Assembly: GCA_041685915.1 (NCBI GenBank) | Contig: JAWLEV010000001.1 | Coordinates: forward strand, 45,791-109,790 | Length of the DNA stretch: 64,000 nt | DNA from: JAWLEV01 sp041685915 | GTDB lineage: Bacteria; Chloroflexota; Anaerolineae; UBA1429 | Direction: 5' to 3' | Part shown: piece by piece, positions 54,285 through 63,956 of the stretch | Position numbering within the stretch: the first letter of the stretch is position 1 | Layout of the letters: every line of letters starts with the position of its first letter | Notes under the pieces: generated by a model | Seen by the model: only the letters and a program-made list of their open reading frames with translations | The model's database searches: none | Told to the model about the DNA's origin: nothing | Translations under genes and position numbers: made by a program

Positions 54285-54355
54285 CCCCACCCCTTTGAAG
54301 ACTCCTTCCCCAACTCCATGCCCTCACCATGCAAAAACGTACGCCCTCTCGACAT

Positions 54356-54383
54356 TTGACGTCCTGACTAGAACTTGTACAAT
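54356..54383 (+). promoter_or_regulatory. Promoter for the tRNA cluster
   Basis: TTGACG (54356-54361), 16 bases, then TACAAT (54378-54383), 40 bases before tRNA-Lys. Confidence 0.6.
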
Positions 54384-54422
54384 ATAAGTTGGTGAATGTG
54401 TAGTGGTCGACAGAAACTTTTT

Positions 54423-54495
54423 GGGCCGCTAGCTCAACAGGCAGAGCAACTGACTCTTAATCAGTGGGTTCCGGGTTCGATTCCTGGGCGGCTCA
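54423..54495 (+). tRNA. tRNA-Lys (anticodon CTT)
   Basis: 73 nt. Acceptor GGGCCGC/GCGGCTC (one G-U), D arm with AGCTC...GAGCA, anticodon loop CTCTTAA with CTT, T arm CCGGG-TTCGATT-CCTGG. CCA is not encoded. Confidence 0.92.
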
Positions 54496-54510
54496 CTCTT
54501 GTTTTTGTGG

Positions 54511-54592
54511 GGGGAAGTGTCGGAACTGGCAGACGAGCGTGACTTAGGATCACGTGGAGCAATCCGTGAGAGTTCAAATCTCTCCTTCCCCA
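54511..54592 (+). tRNA. tRNA-Leu (anticodon TAG)
   Basis: 82 nt class II tRNA. Acceptor GGGGAAG/CTTCCCC, anticodon stem CGTGA/TCACG with loop CTTAGGA (anticodon TAG), long variable arm, T arm GAGAG-TTCAAAT-CTCTC. CCA is not encoded. Confidence 0.9.
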
Positions 54593-54610
54593 TTACCACC
54601 TGATCGATAG

Positions 54611-54672
54611 ACGACGGTGGCTCAGTAGGCAGAGCATCTCTTTGCCAAGGAGAAAAAGTTCGAAGCTCGCCC
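54611..54672 (+). pseudogene. tRNA-Gly(GCC)-like remnant
   Basis: The 5' half is intact: acceptor ACGACGG, D arm GCTC...GAGC, anticodon stem TCTCT/GGAGA with TTGCCAA loop (anticodon GCC). The T arm is degenerate (no paired stem around TTCGAAG) and no matching 3' acceptor CCGTCGT follows. It reads as a truncated tRNA gene, the third of this cluster. Confidence 0.5.
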
Positions 54673-54687
54673 TTTTGCTTATATTCC

Positions 54688-54752
54688 GTTCGCGCGTCGG
54701 CAAGGCGAACCCAGAGCTGGTTCTCGGGACTGGCCCGCGAGCCAGCCTTTTT
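54688..54752 (+). terminator. Hairpins between the tRNA cluster and tig
   Basis: GTTCGC (54688-54693) can pair with GCGAAC (54705-54710). Further on CTGGC-CCGCGA-GCCAG (about 54730-54745) is followed by TTTTT (54748-54752), a weak intrinsic terminator for the tRNA transcript. Confidence 0.45.
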
Positions 54753-54822
54753 GTGCGGCTCCAGGGACTCGCCCGACACGCGATGTGTCTTAATTGACGT
54801 CCCCAGAGGGAGGATCGACAAA

Positions 54823-56184
54823 TTGAAGGTCACCAAAGAAACCATCGGACCAAGAAAGGTCACCCTGACCATCGAGCCCGACCAAGAAACGATTGAGCAG
54901 GGATTGCGCAAGGCAGCACGAGAGATCTCACAGGTTCAGCCCGTGGAGGGTTTTCGCCCCGGAAGGGCTCCCTATACATTGGTGCAGCGTATATACGGAC
55001 GTGAGACAGTACTAAATGAAGCGCTTCGAGAGATCGCTCCTAGTATCTACGAGCAGGCCGTTGACAAAGCCGACATCGAGCCCCTGGAACCGGGAGAGTT
55101 CGAGGTAGAGTCTCAGGATCCCGTGGTGCTCAAGATGGATGTCTCCCTCGTACCCAGGGTCGAGTTGGGGGAGTATACAGAGCTGGAAATCGAGCCCGAA
55201 CCCCAGGTGGCCATCAGCCAGGAACAGATCCAACAGGAACTGGAACAGGTACAACGTGAACATGCCGAGTACGAGCCGGTTGAGCGCCCTGTACAGCTTG
55301 ACGATCAGATCGTGGCTTCCGTGGAGGGTATATCGGAGGATGAACTGATCATTGATCAGGAGAGCACTACCCTGGATGTGACCCAAGATCTGATGCCCCC
55401 CGGCTTTGCCGAGGCACTTTTGGGCATGGAAGAGGGCGAAACGCGCGAGTTCTCCCTCACCTACCCCGAGGACTTTGAAAACGAGGAACTCGCCGGGCGA
55501 CACGTCGATTTTACCGTGACGGTGAATACCGTTCGCCAGGTCAATCTTCCCGAACTGGATGACGACTTGGCCAAGATGGCTGGCGATTATGAAACATTGG
55601 ACGAACTGCGAGAATCCCTCACCGAGAACCTGCGGGAGCGATTGGAGGCGGAGGCACGCGAGCGCGAGGTCGATGCGGCTATGGAAGCCCTCCTAGAGGT
55701 CTCAGAAGTAGAATATCCAGAAGCTGCTGTGGATCGTGAGGTGGAGGCCATCCTGCGCAACCAGCGAGCCCGTATCCAGCAAAGCGGCCTCAACTTTGAG
55801 GACTATTTGCGTATGACGGGACAATCAGAGCAGGAATTGAGATCCCAGATACGTCCCGACGTTGAGGAGCGGCTTGTCCGTAACCTGCTGCTCCAAGAGT
55901 TGATCCGGGCCGAGGATGTGACGTTGGACGAGGAAGAGTTGGAAGAAGAGATAGATAGTATGGCGGAAAACGTCGCCGAGGCCACCGGGCAGGAGCCCAA
56001 AGAGGCAAAGGAGCGCCTGCAACAGAATGGCACCCGCTTCTCCATACACAACGACCTGCTCATGGAAAAGGCCTCCGATCTGCTAGTAGACATACTGACG
56101 GGCCGTCATACCCAGGAGGAAGAATCTTCGGAGGATACTAAAGAAGAAAAGCCTTCCGAGGAACAACCAGCCTCTGAGGAGTGA
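54823..56184 (+). CDS. tig: Trigger factor, ribosome-associated chaperone
   Basis: 453 residues. It binds at the peptide exit of the ribosome and folds nascent chains. The ribosome-binding signature GFRPGRAP (~residues 47-54), the central FKBP-type PPIase domain (~150-240) and the C-terminal helical domain are in normal order. The tail is acidic. I place the start at TTG 54823 because GGGAGG lies nine bases upstream and the conserved N-terminus begins there. It is followed by clpP and clpX, the classic tig-clpP-clpX order. Confidence 0.93.
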   Translation: MKVTKETIGPRKVTLTIEPDQETIEQGLRKAAREISQVQPVEGFRPGRAPYTLVQRIYGRETVLNEALREIAPSIYEQAVDKADIEPLEPGEFEVESQDPVVLKMDVSLVPRVELGEYTELEIEPEPQVAISQEQIQQELEQVQREHAEYEPVERPVQLDDQIVASVEGISEDELIIDQESTTLDVTQDLMPPGFAEALLGMEEGETREFSLTYPEDFENEELAGRHVDFTVTVNTVRQVNLPELDDDLAKMAGDYETLDELRESLTENLRERLEAEAREREVDAAMEALLEVSEVEYPEAAVDREVEAILRNQRARIQQSGLNFEDYLRMTGQSEQELRSQIRPDVEERLVRNLLLQELIRAEDVTLDEEELEEEIDSMAENVAEATGQEPKEAKERLQQNGTRFSIHNDLLMEKASDLLVDILTGRHTQEEESSEDTKEEKPSEEQPASEE

Positions 56185-56262
56185 TTGCCCGATTTGACAT
56201 ATATCAAGCCGATATAGAAATGAGGATGAAAATATATGCTTGAAAGAGACAGAGAGGAAAAC

Positions 56263-56877
56263 ATGAACCCCATGGCGCGGATCCCCATGGTCATCGAGAC
56301 GTCCGGGCGGGGCGAGCGAGCATATGATATATACTCACTCCTCCTGAAGGAACGTATCATCTTTTTGGGAACGCCCATCGACGGTAATGTGGCCAATGTC
56401 ATTGTGGCTCAGCTGCTATATCTGGACAGAGAAGACCCGGAGCGCGAGATAAACCTTTACATTCATAGTCCGGGCGGCGTCATCTATGCCGGCCTGGCCA
56501 TATATGATACTATGCAAATCGTGCGCTGCCCCATAGCGACCATCGCTGTCGGTAGCACGGCCAGCATGGGAACCGTTCTCCTGTCCGCCGGCACCCCAGG
56601 GCGACGCTATGCTCTGCCCAACTCGACGATCCACATCCATCAACCCCTGGGAGGTGTCCGGGGACAGGCGACTGACGTGGAGATCCAGGCGGACGAGATC
56701 TTGCGACTGCGCGATCGCATCAACTCTATCCTGGCTAAGCATACAGGGCAATCCATGGAACGCATCAAACAGGACACGGATCGCGACTTTTACATGGATG
56801 CCGAGCATGCCCGTGAGTACGGGATTGTGGACAAGGTTCTGTCGACGCCGGGAGAGAGAGAGGAGGAGGAAGAATAA
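56263..56877 (+). CDS. clpP: ATP-dependent Clp protease proteolytic subunit
   Basis: 204 residues. Serine protease that forms the barrel of ClpXP. The catalytic Ser is S101 in GSTASMG, the His is H126 in HIHQPLGG and the Asp lies in DRDFYMD. The N-terminus begins MNPMARIPMVIE, which fits ClpP; an upstream ATG at 56236 is possible. AGAGG precedes the chosen ATG by five bases. It lies 78 bp after tig and overlaps the start of clpX (TAATG). Confidence 0.95.
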   Translation: MNPMARIPMVIETSGRGERAYDIYSLLLKERIIFLGTPIDGNVANVIVAQLLYLDREDPEREINLYIHSPGGVIYAGLAIYDTMQIVRCPIATIAVGSTASMGTVLLSAGTPGRRYALPNSTIHIHQPLGGVRGQATDVEIQADEILRLRDRINSILAKHTGQSMERIKQDTDRDFYMDAEHAREYGIVDKVLSTPGEREEEEE

Positions 56878-58124
56878 TGCCTGAAACAAGAGCCCATTGC
56901 TCCTTCTGCGGGCAACCGGAACATACGGTGCAGCGGCTCATCGCAGGTCCAAACTCTGTCTATATATGTGACGAGTGCGTGAATCTATGCAAGCAGATAC
57001 TGGATGCAGGCAATTCAGAGGCAGACGACGACCCCTTACAACTCGAGCACGTGCCCTCTCCGCGCGAGATATATGAGGGCTTGAACGAGTACGTCATCGG
57101 ACAGGAACGGGCCAAAAAGGTCCTCTCCGTAGCCGTCTATAATCACTACAAGCGCATCCTCGCCCGCGAGGAAACGGACGACGTGGAAGTCGAGAAGACG
57201 AATATCATCCTTGTCGGTCCCACCGGTTGCGGAAAGACGCTCCTGGCGCAGACGCTGGCCAGGATCCTCGACGTACCCTTTTGCATCGCCGATGCCACTT
57301 CTCTGACAGAGGCAGGCTATGTGGGGGAGGACGTGGAAAATATCCTGCTCAGACTGTTGCAGGCAGCCGACTTTGACGTCGCCCGCGCCTCTCACGGCAT
57401 CGTCTATATCGACGAGATCGACAAAAAAGCCCGCAAGAGTCAGGGCAACCCCTCTATCACGCGGGATGTCTCGGGCGAGGGCGTGCAACAGGCCCTGCTG
57501 AAAATCCTGGAAGGGACAGTGGCCAACGTTCCTCCCCAGGGAGGACGCAAACATCCGCATCAGGAATTTATCCAGTTGGACACCACGAACATACTCTTTA
57601 TCTGCGGGGGCGCCTTTGATGGATTGGAGGACATTGTGCGCAGACGGACCCGCAAGGAGGGCGACCTGGGCTTCAATGCGGCCAGTGAGGGACGATACGC
57701 CAAAAAGCGCGACATGGCCGAACTCCTCAGCCGGGTAACCTCTGCCGACCTTCTGTCCTATGGCCTGATCCCCGAGCTCGTGGGGCGCTTGCCGACCATC
57801 GTAAACGTTAACCCCTTGACCGAAGAGGATCTGGTGCGTATCCTGATGGAACCCAAGAACGCCTTGGTGCGCCAGTACCAAAAGCTCTTTGCCGTGGATA
57901 GCGTGGAACTGGAGTTTACCGAGGAGGCGCTACATATGGTGGCCGAAGAGGCCCTTGAGACCAAGATGGGTGCGCGAGGCCTGCGCACCATCATTGAGGA
58001 GACCCTCCTCGACGTCATGTACGAACTGCCTTCTCACCACGAAATAGAAAAGTGGGTGGTCACGGCGGACCATATCCAGAACCGCCACACACACACGCCG
58101 GAGGAGCTCACCGCTGCGGCCTAG
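56877..58124 (+). CDS. clpX: ATP-dependent Clp protease ATP-binding subunit ClpX
   Basis: 415-residue AAA+ unfoldase that feeds substrates into ClpP. The N-terminal zinc-binding domain has C8, C11, C31 and C34 (CSFCG, CDEC). Walker A is GPTGCGKT, Walker B YIDEIDK, and a normal C-terminal domain follows. The ATG overlaps the clpP stop, so translation is coupled. A terminator lies 43 bp after the stop. Confidence 0.96.
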   Translation: MPETRAHCSFCGQPEHTVQRLIAGPNSVYICDECVNLCKQILDAGNSEADDDPLQLEHVPSPREIYEGLNEYVIGQERAKKVLSVAVYNHYKRILAREETDDVEVEKTNIILVGPTGCGKTLLAQTLARILDVPFCIADATSLTEAGYVGEDVENILLRLLQAADFDVARASHGIVYIDEIDKKARKSQGNPSITRDVSGEGVQQALLKILEGTVANVPPQGGRKHPHQEFIQLDTTNILFICGGAFDGLEDIVRRRTRKEGDLGFNAASEGRYAKKRDMAELLSRVTSADLLSYGLIPELVGRLPTIVNVNPLTEEDLVRILMEPKNALVRQYQKLFAVDSVELEFTEEALHMVAEEALETKMGARGLRTIIEETLLDVMYELPSHHEIEKWVVTADHIQNRHTHTPEELTAAA

Positions 58125-58166
58125 CCATCGATCACATAAAACGATATAGGCGTGGTTCGAAGGAAG

Positions 58167-58203
58167 AGGAATAGCAATAGGGAAACCACCCTTTGCTATT
58201 CCT
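58167..58203 (+). terminator. Terminator after clpX
   Basis: AGGAATAGCAA (58167-58177) pairs with TTGCTATTCCT (58193-58203). Only short T runs follow. It separates the tig-clpP-clpX unit from alaS. Confidence 0.65.
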
Positions 58204-58369
58204 TTGCGCTTTTCCTCCCTCCCTTTTGGATTCGGTTCTATCTTGTGTTGGTGCGAAAAATTGCGCTCACTGTATACCGAATATGGGTCTTACCACGCTA
58301 TCCCGCCCAGATATAGTAGCGATCGGGCCTCAGAAAAGTCACCAACACACTTTGCAACCGAGTCCCCTT

Positions 58370-58398
58370 TTGACACTCCACCCTTATTAGCATAGAAT
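58370..58398 (+). promoter_or_regulatory. Promoter for alaS
   Basis: TTGACA (58370-58375), 17 bases, then TAGAAT (58393-58398), 76 bases upstream of the start. In 58204-58369 I see no gene, T-box or other known element. Confidence 0.7.
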
Positions 58399-58473
58399 TT
58401 TCATAATCGCAGGATCGACTTTTTTGAGGCATAGAACTCGCTCCCAACTCTTTGCCCATCTGGAGATAGATTG

Positions 58474-61119
58474 ATGTTAAGTAGCTCCGAAATCCGAACG
58501 AAATTCTTGGAATTCTTTGAGGAACGTGGCCATACGGTGGTCAAGTCCTCCTCCCTCGTGCCCGCAAACGATCCCACCCTGCTATTCACAAACGCGGGCA
58601 TGGTGCAGTTCAAGGACATATTCCTGGGCCTGGAAGAGCGTCCCTACTCCAGGGCAACCACGGCACAAAAGTGCATGCGTGTCAGTGGAAAACACAACGA
58701 CCTCGAGGCGGTGGGTCCCTCTCCAACACACCACACCTTCTTCGAGATGTTGGGCAACTTTAGTTTTGGTGATTATTTCAAAAGACAGGCCATCGCCTAC
58801 GCTTGGGAGTTCCTCACCCAAGAACTGGGACTGGATCCCCAGCACCTTTATCCTACCGTGTATCGGGACGATGACGAGGCCTTTGATCTCTGGCAAGAGA
58901 TAGCCCATGTGCCGTCCGAGCGAATCACACGGCTGGGCGAAAAGGAGAACTTTTGGGCCATGGGCGATACGGGTCCCTGCGGCCCGTGCTCCGAGATCAT
59001 GTACGATCGCGGTCGTGAGACCTGCACCTGTGGCATGGAACCATGTACCCCTGCCAACGAGTGCGAACGCTGGATAGAGATTTGGAACCTGGTCTTTATG
59101 CAGTTCGAGACCCGCGACGACGGTACCCGCGTTCCCCTTCCCCACCCCAGTATCGATACGGGAATGGGGTTCGAGCGTATCACGGCCATTCTTCAGGACG
59201 TCGATAGCAACTATGATACGGACCTCTTTGTACCCATCATGGATAAAGCGCGTGAACTGCTGGGACACAGCGAACAAACCATGCGCGAGAACATCGTCCC
59301 TTACCGCGTGATCGCCGACCACAGCCGCGCCATCACCTTTCTCATCGGCGATGGCGTACTGCCCAATAACGAGGGGCGAGGATATGTCACGCGGCTCATC
59401 TTGCGACGCGCCGCCCGCTATGGTCGAATTCTGGGCTTTGAAGGACCCTTTCTCGCCAAAACAGCCCGCATAGTGATCGACATGATGGGAGACCACTATA
59501 CCGAACTCGAAAGGCGTCGTCGGTTCATCTGCGATGTTATTACCCAGGAGGAGGAACGCTTCCTCAGCACCCTCTCTGTCGGGCTATCCCGTCTGGACGA
59601 GTTGGCCATGCAGTTAAAGGAGGACGGGGGGGATATGATTCCCGGGGAAGAGGCCTTTAAACTTTACGATACCTATGGCTTTCCCCTGGAACTGACCCGC
59701 GATGCCGCCCAAGAGATGGGATTGACCGTGGATGAGGAGGGTTTTGAATCCGCTATGGCGGAGCAGCGCGAGCGAGCGCGCTCGGCACAGCAGTTCGGTA
59801 TGGACGCCGAGGGGGAACTGTATCGTCGTCTGGAACTCCCCAGCACCGAGTTCCGGGGATACGAGACCTGCTCGTGCGAGTCCACCATCATGTCCCTAAT
59901 CAAAGATGGCACCCCCGTAGATATTGCCACCGAGGGGGAAGAGGTGGACGTCGTACTCGACGTCACCCCCTTCTATGCCGAGGCAGGAGGCCAGATGGGT
60001 GATGAGGGAAGACTGTGCGGAGAGGGCATCCGCGTGCGCATCAAGGACGCTGTCTCCCCCGTCCCCAACATTATCGTACACCGCGCCGAGATCGTCGAGG
60101 GAACCATCGCCGTGGGGGACAAACTCATGGCCACCCTGGATGAGGAGCGCCGCCTCGATATCGCCCGCAACCATACGGCCACTCATCTGCTGCACAGCGC
60201 GTTGCGAGATGTGCTGGGAGAGCACGCCACCCAGTCTGGATCCATGGTGGCCCCCAACAGATTGCGCTTCGACTTCTCACACCTTTCCCCACTGACAGAG
60301 GAGCAGCGTACCCGTGTGGAGCATATCGTCAACGCCAGGATCCGGGAGAACCTCCCTGTCGAAACAGAGACCATGAGCTACGATCAGGCCGTGAGAGAGG
60401 GAGCCATCGCCCTGTTCGGCGAGAAATATGGAGAGCGCGTCCGCGTCGTCAGGATAGGAGACTATAGCACAGAACTTTGTGGTGGTACGCACCTTGATGC
60501 CACGGGACAGATAGGCTTCTTCCTCATCGTCAACGAGTCGAGTATCGGATCGGGCCTGCGTCGCATAGAAGCGGTGACGGGGCGAGGCGCCGAGGCGTAC
60601 GTCCACAATCGGCTGGAACAGTTAAAGAGGATGAGGGATCTCCTTTCGGCAAAGCCGGGAGAAGAAATGGCAAGGCTCCAGGATATGATGGAGCAGATAC
60701 GCGAGCGGGATCGCACCATCGAGACCCTTAGGCATCAACTAGCGGCCCGCAATGTGGACGCCTTGCTGGACGAGGCCCTTAACGTCGGCGATGCAAGGTT
60801 TCTGTCGGCTGAGGTGGACGCCGATAATGTGGATACGCTTCGAGAGATGTGCGACCACTTCCGCCAAAAACTGGGTAGCGCTGTGATCGCCCTGGGAAAC
60901 ATCATAGACGGCACCCCCATGGTCGTGGTGGCCGTCTCCGACGACCTGGTCTCCAAGGGATTGCACGCTGGCAAACTGGCCAATCTGGCAGGTCAACGGA
61001 TCAGCGGCGGCGGTGGCGGACGACCCACCATGGCCCAGGCGGGAGGCAAAGACGGATCTAAATTGAACGATGCCCTGGAAACGGTACGCGAAAAGGTCTT
61101 GGAACAGTTGAAGAACTAG
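58474..61119 (+). CDS. alaS: Alanyl-tRNA synthetase
   Basis: 881 residues, full length. Attaches alanine to tRNA-Ala. The catalytic domain has LLFTNAGMVQFKDIFLG, the editing domain has VAPNRLRFDFSH and the zinc/His segment STELCGGTHLDATGQIG, and the C-Ala domain ends with GGGGGGRPTMAQAGGKD. The ATG at 58474 follows GGAG by eight bases. The next gene starts 35 bp downstream. Confidence 0.97.
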   Translation: MLSSSEIRTKFLEFFEERGHTVVKSSSLVPANDPTLLFTNAGMVQFKDIFLGLEERPYSRATTAQKCMRVSGKHNDLEAVGPSPTHHTFFEMLGNFSFGDYFKRQAIAYAWEFLTQELGLDPQHLYPTVYRDDDEAFDLWQEIAHVPSERITRLGEKENFWAMGDTGPCGPCSEIMYDRGRETCTCGMEPCTPANECERWIEIWNLVFMQFETRDDGTRVPLPHPSIDTGMGFERITAILQDVDSNYDTDLFVPIMDKARELLGHSEQTMRENIVPYRVIADHSRAITFLIGDGVLPNNEGRGYVTRLILRRAARYGRILGFEGPFLAKTARIVIDMMGDHYTELERRRRFICDVITQEEERFLSTLSVGLSRLDELAMQLKEDGGDMIPGEEAFKLYDTYGFPLELTRDAAQEMGLTVDEEGFESAMAEQRERARSAQQFGMDAEGELYRRLELPSTEFRGYETCSCESTIMSLIKDGTPVDIATEGEEVDVVLDVTPFYAEAGGQMGDEGRLCGEGIRVRIKDAVSPVPNIIVHRAEIVEGTIAVGDKLMATLDEERRLDIARNHTATHLLHSALRDVLGEHATQSGSMVAPNRLRFDFSHLSPLTEEQRTRVEHIVNARIRENLPVETETMSYDQAVREGAIALFGEKYGERVRVVRIGDYSTELCGGTHLDATGQIGFFLIVNESSIGSGLRRIEAVTGRGAEAYVHNRLEQLKRMRDLLSAKPGEEMARLQDMMEQIRERDRTIETLRHQLAARNVDALLDEALNVGDARFLSAEVDADNVDTLREMCDHFRQKLGSAVIALGNIIDGTPMVVVAVSDDLVSKGLHAGKLANLAGQRISGGGGGRPTMAQAGGKDGSKLNDALETVREKVLEQLKN

Positions 61120-61154
61120 GACCCCACGATTCCCTTCACAACGAGGAACTGGAT

Positions 61155-62399
61155 ATGTTCAGGTTTCTACATCGCAAAAGGAATTTGCCAACCCCACCCA
61201 TAACCGAATACAGTATCGTCGCCTGGGAAAGGGATCACGTGCGAACAGGAGTCATACAGTTGGAGAAAGGAACGGCACAGCTCATGGGCGTCGCTGCCAT
61301 GAGCGTGCACGGCGTTGATGGAACCAGCTATCCCGATGTGGATCGCTGGTTCGCCGGCTGTGACCAGGCGCTCACACAAGCGGAGGATATGACCCCCTCC
61401 ACGTGTGGACACAAGATCGTTCCCGATTACGCGATAATGAGTCTCCCCTCCAATGTCACTGGCAATCTGAGTGTGACGATCTCGGAAGAGCGAAAGAGAC
61501 CAGATAGTGGCATAACCGCAGAGGAGATCGAGGCACTATTGATACGAAGCTACCGAAAGGCTCAGGACATTCTTAGTGCTGACGAGGAGAACGCCAATCT
61601 GGCGATCATTCACGGCTCTGTTCCCGCCATCGACCTGGACGGAAGAACCTTGATAGATCCCCTGGGAATTCAGGGCCAAGAAATCACATTGGACACGAGT
61701 TTCAGTATAGCTCCAACGGAATGGATACGTGCCCTGGAGATCATTTCCGAACGCCTAAAACTACAGCTGACGTCCCTGGTGCCTCACTATGCGCTCTATG
61801 CCGCTGCCCTTCTCGATGCCTCTTCGCTGTTGATACTGCTTGATCACGACTATTCTCTGGTCAGCCTGGTCAAGCGGGGAAAGGTGGTATGGGCTAAGCG
61901 CATCGATATAGGAGAGCGCAACATTATTCGCACCACCGGAAAGAGACTAAACCTGACAAAACATCAGACCGATAACTTGATGCGTACATACAGAGCGGCC
62001 AAACTCCAGGAAAAGGCCGAATTGCGTTTGGCAGGTGTCTTTTGGCAGGAACTGTGCCGCTGGATGGATACCCTGGCGACTCAAATACAAAAACATCAGG
62101 AGAATGGCTCGGTACCCCATCACGTCTACTTTCTGGACATGAGCAGACACATACCAGAGGCCCGATCCTGCCTGGAAACTCCTTTTTGGGAACAGAGCCT
62201 CCCCTTTAGCTGTTGTCCGGACATTACGGAAATCAAGGTGAATATGATCAAGGACGTCCTCGATTGTACAGCCCAGGCCAGTGGTGCCCCCTATCTCTTG
62301 CTGCGAGCCCTGGCTCAGTATGTGGCGCGTGTTTACACGAACGAGAATAATTTCGACCGCTCCCTGCTCGAGAATATCGATTGGCGCCACGTATCGTAA
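61155..62399 (+). CDS. FtsA/PilM-like actin-fold protein
   Basis: 414 residues without membrane helices. The fold pattern resembles the FtsA/PilM actin-like group: an N-terminal strand-helix, a central helical insertion with ITAEEIEALLIRSYRKAQD (~125-145), and SLLILLDHDYSLVSLVKRGKVVWAKRIDIGERNI (~225-260), the conserved phosphate-2 region. PilM binds the pilus alignment complex inside the membrane. The pilus operon is at 32-37 kb, so a link is only inferred. GAGG lies upstream of the ATG. The next gene overlaps or follows at once. Confidence 0.65.
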   Translation: MFRFLHRKRNLPTPPITEYSIVAWERDHVRTGVIQLEKGTAQLMGVAAMSVHGVDGTSYPDVDRWFAGCDQALTQAEDMTPSTCGHKIVPDYAIMSLPSNVTGNLSVTISEERKRPDSGITAEEIEALLIRSYRKAQDILSADEENANLAIIHGSVPAIDLDGRTLIDPLGIQGQEITLDTSFSIAPTEWIRALEIISERLKLQLTSLVPHYALYAAALLDASSLLILLDHDYSLVSLVKRGKVVWAKRIDIGERNIIRTTGKRLNLTKHQTDNLMRTYRAAKLQEKAELRLAGVFWQELCRWMDTLATQIQKHQENGSVPHHVYFLDMSRHIPEARSCLETPFWEQSLPFSCCPDITEIKVNMIKDVLDCTAQASGAPYLLLRALAQYVARVYTNENNFDRSLLENIDWRHVS

Positions 62400-62404
62400 A
62401 GCCT

Positions 62405-63952
62405 ATGACCACTGATCGAGGAGACGCCTTGCACGCAGTCAGAGTTGTTCGCCTGTCCTCCCAGGATACCATAGACACCATACGAGAACTGTTGGGCAAA
62501 ATGCCTCCAGCGACCCAGGTATGGCTTATCGTCCCTCGCCGCCTGAAATGTGTACGCAAGCTGCTCAATCTGAAAAGGCTCCAGTACACAGCCGAGAAAT
62601 CGGCTCTCGATCTGCGTCTCGTATCCCGGCATTTCTACACCCGCGCGTTGGCGCGTGAGGCGGGGATTCCCTCGTACTTCTTCCTCCCACCAAGACTGCA
62701 CGGGCGTGCCCAATCCTCCTCAGATATCCTTCAAATCACGGCAAAAGGGAAAAAGGGCTCTAACAGCGGGGCAAGTGTCGAGAAGACGTTGCCTGCCAGG
62801 TTGCGGCGGCGCCCAGGCAACATCGGAATAAGTACGGCTCTCCTCGCCCTCGTGGTGACCATCGCCTTTGCGGCCGTTATACTGGGGACAGCAGCAGCCA
62901 TGATCCCTCAGGCAGAGATCGTCCTGATCCCCACATCCGAGGCTGTCTCCACCCAGTTTCCCGTCACGGCGAGCACGACACACAAACAGATCGACTATGA
63001 AGAATCGATCATACCGGCCCGGGTCGTTCAGGTGATCATCGAGGGGCAGGGCGAGACCCCGTCCAGCGGTTACGAGGACATTTCTGACGAGCACGCTTCC
63101 GGCGAGGTTGTCTTTGCCAATCTCACCGGAGAATCCGTCACCGTTCCCAAGGGAACCATGGTTCGTACCTCCTCAGGCGTCAACGTGCGCTTTTACACCG
63201 TCGCCGAGATAGAGCTTTCTCCCACACTCTATGCGCACCAGCGCGTGGGCATCATCGCACTGGAACCGGGACCCGGTGGCAATGTCAAGCCACTGACCAT
63301 AAACGTGGTAGAGGGAGAAATCGCCCAGTCGGTGTCTGTGCTCAATGATACGGCAACCGAGGGCGGAACCCTCAAAAGGGTCCCTATAGTCTCTTCCCAG
63401 GACTTTGACCGACTGCGAAACGATCTCCTCGCACGTCTGCAGCGCGAGGCATACGACAAGCTCGTCACAGAGCTTGACGAGGATGAGTTCATCCCTCCCG
63501 ATTCCGTAGAGGTACAGGTGATGGAACAGCGCTACGACCAGGAGGTGAATCAACGAAGCGATGTATTGTCCATGCGCATGAAAATCGTCGCTCGAGGCAT
63601 CGCCGTGGATACCGCTTCACTCGATGAGCTGGCTATCCGCCTTTTGGAGACTAAGACAGGCGATGAGGTAAGGGCTATCGAGGATAGCCTCGTGGTAAAG
63701 CAAGACGAGCAACTCCAGGTCGAAAAAGACAAAGTACGACTGAACGTATCAGCACACTGTGAAGTGGCTCCCAGGGTCAATTTGGAAAGCACCAAAAAAG
63801 CCCTTCGCGGAAAAGAGATACCTGAGGCAGAAACGTGGCTACAGGAAAACCTTTCGTTGCAGGAAGCGCCTCAGATTGACGTGCTTCCGGAATGGTGGAA
63901 CCGCATCCCGCTGCTTCCCCTCAGAACAGAGATCACCCTCTCGGCAGGATAG
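62405..63952 (+). CDS. Membrane-anchored baseplate-J-like protein
   Basis: 515 residues. A cytoplasmic N-terminal region (~1-135), one membrane helix (~150-172), then an extracytoplasmic part with strand-rich 'GEVVFANLTGESVTVPKGT' and 'GIIALEPGPGGNVK' segments that resemble the baseplate J/gp47 family. A pilus role (PilN/PilO position) is possible because the previous gene is PilM-like. ATG at 62405 is used; a TTG at 62381 overlapping the previous gene is the alternative. ruvX follows four bases later. Confidence 0.65.
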   Translation: MTTDRGDALHAVRVVRLSSQDTIDTIRELLGKMPPATQVWLIVPRRLKCVRKLLNLKRLQYTAEKSALDLRLVSRHFYTRALAREAGIPSYFFLPPRLHGRAQSSSDILQITAKGKKGSNSGASVEKTLPARLRRRPGNIGISTALLALVVTIAFAAVILGTAAAMIPQAEIVLIPTSEAVSTQFPVTASTTHKQIDYEESIIPARVVQVIIEGQGETPSSGYEDISDEHASGEVVFANLTGESVTVPKGTMVRTSSGVNVRFYTVAEIELSPTLYAHQRVGIIALEPGPGGNVKPLTINVVEGEIAQSVSVLNDTATEGGTLKRVPIVSSQDFDRLRNDLLARLQREAYDKLVTELDEDEFIPPDSVEVQVMEQRYDQEVNQRSDVLSMRMKIVARGIAVDTASLDELAIRLLETKTGDEVRAIEDSLVVKQDEQLQVEKDKVRLNVSAHCEVAPRVNLESTKKALRGKEIPEAETWLQENLSLQEAPQIDVLPEWWNRIPLLPLRTEITLSAG

Positions 63953-63956
63953 GGCA

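Noticed and set aside
58204..58369. T-box leader upstream of alaS
   Set aside because: Checked for the AGGGTGG..ACCGCG motif and a specifier loop; neither is present.
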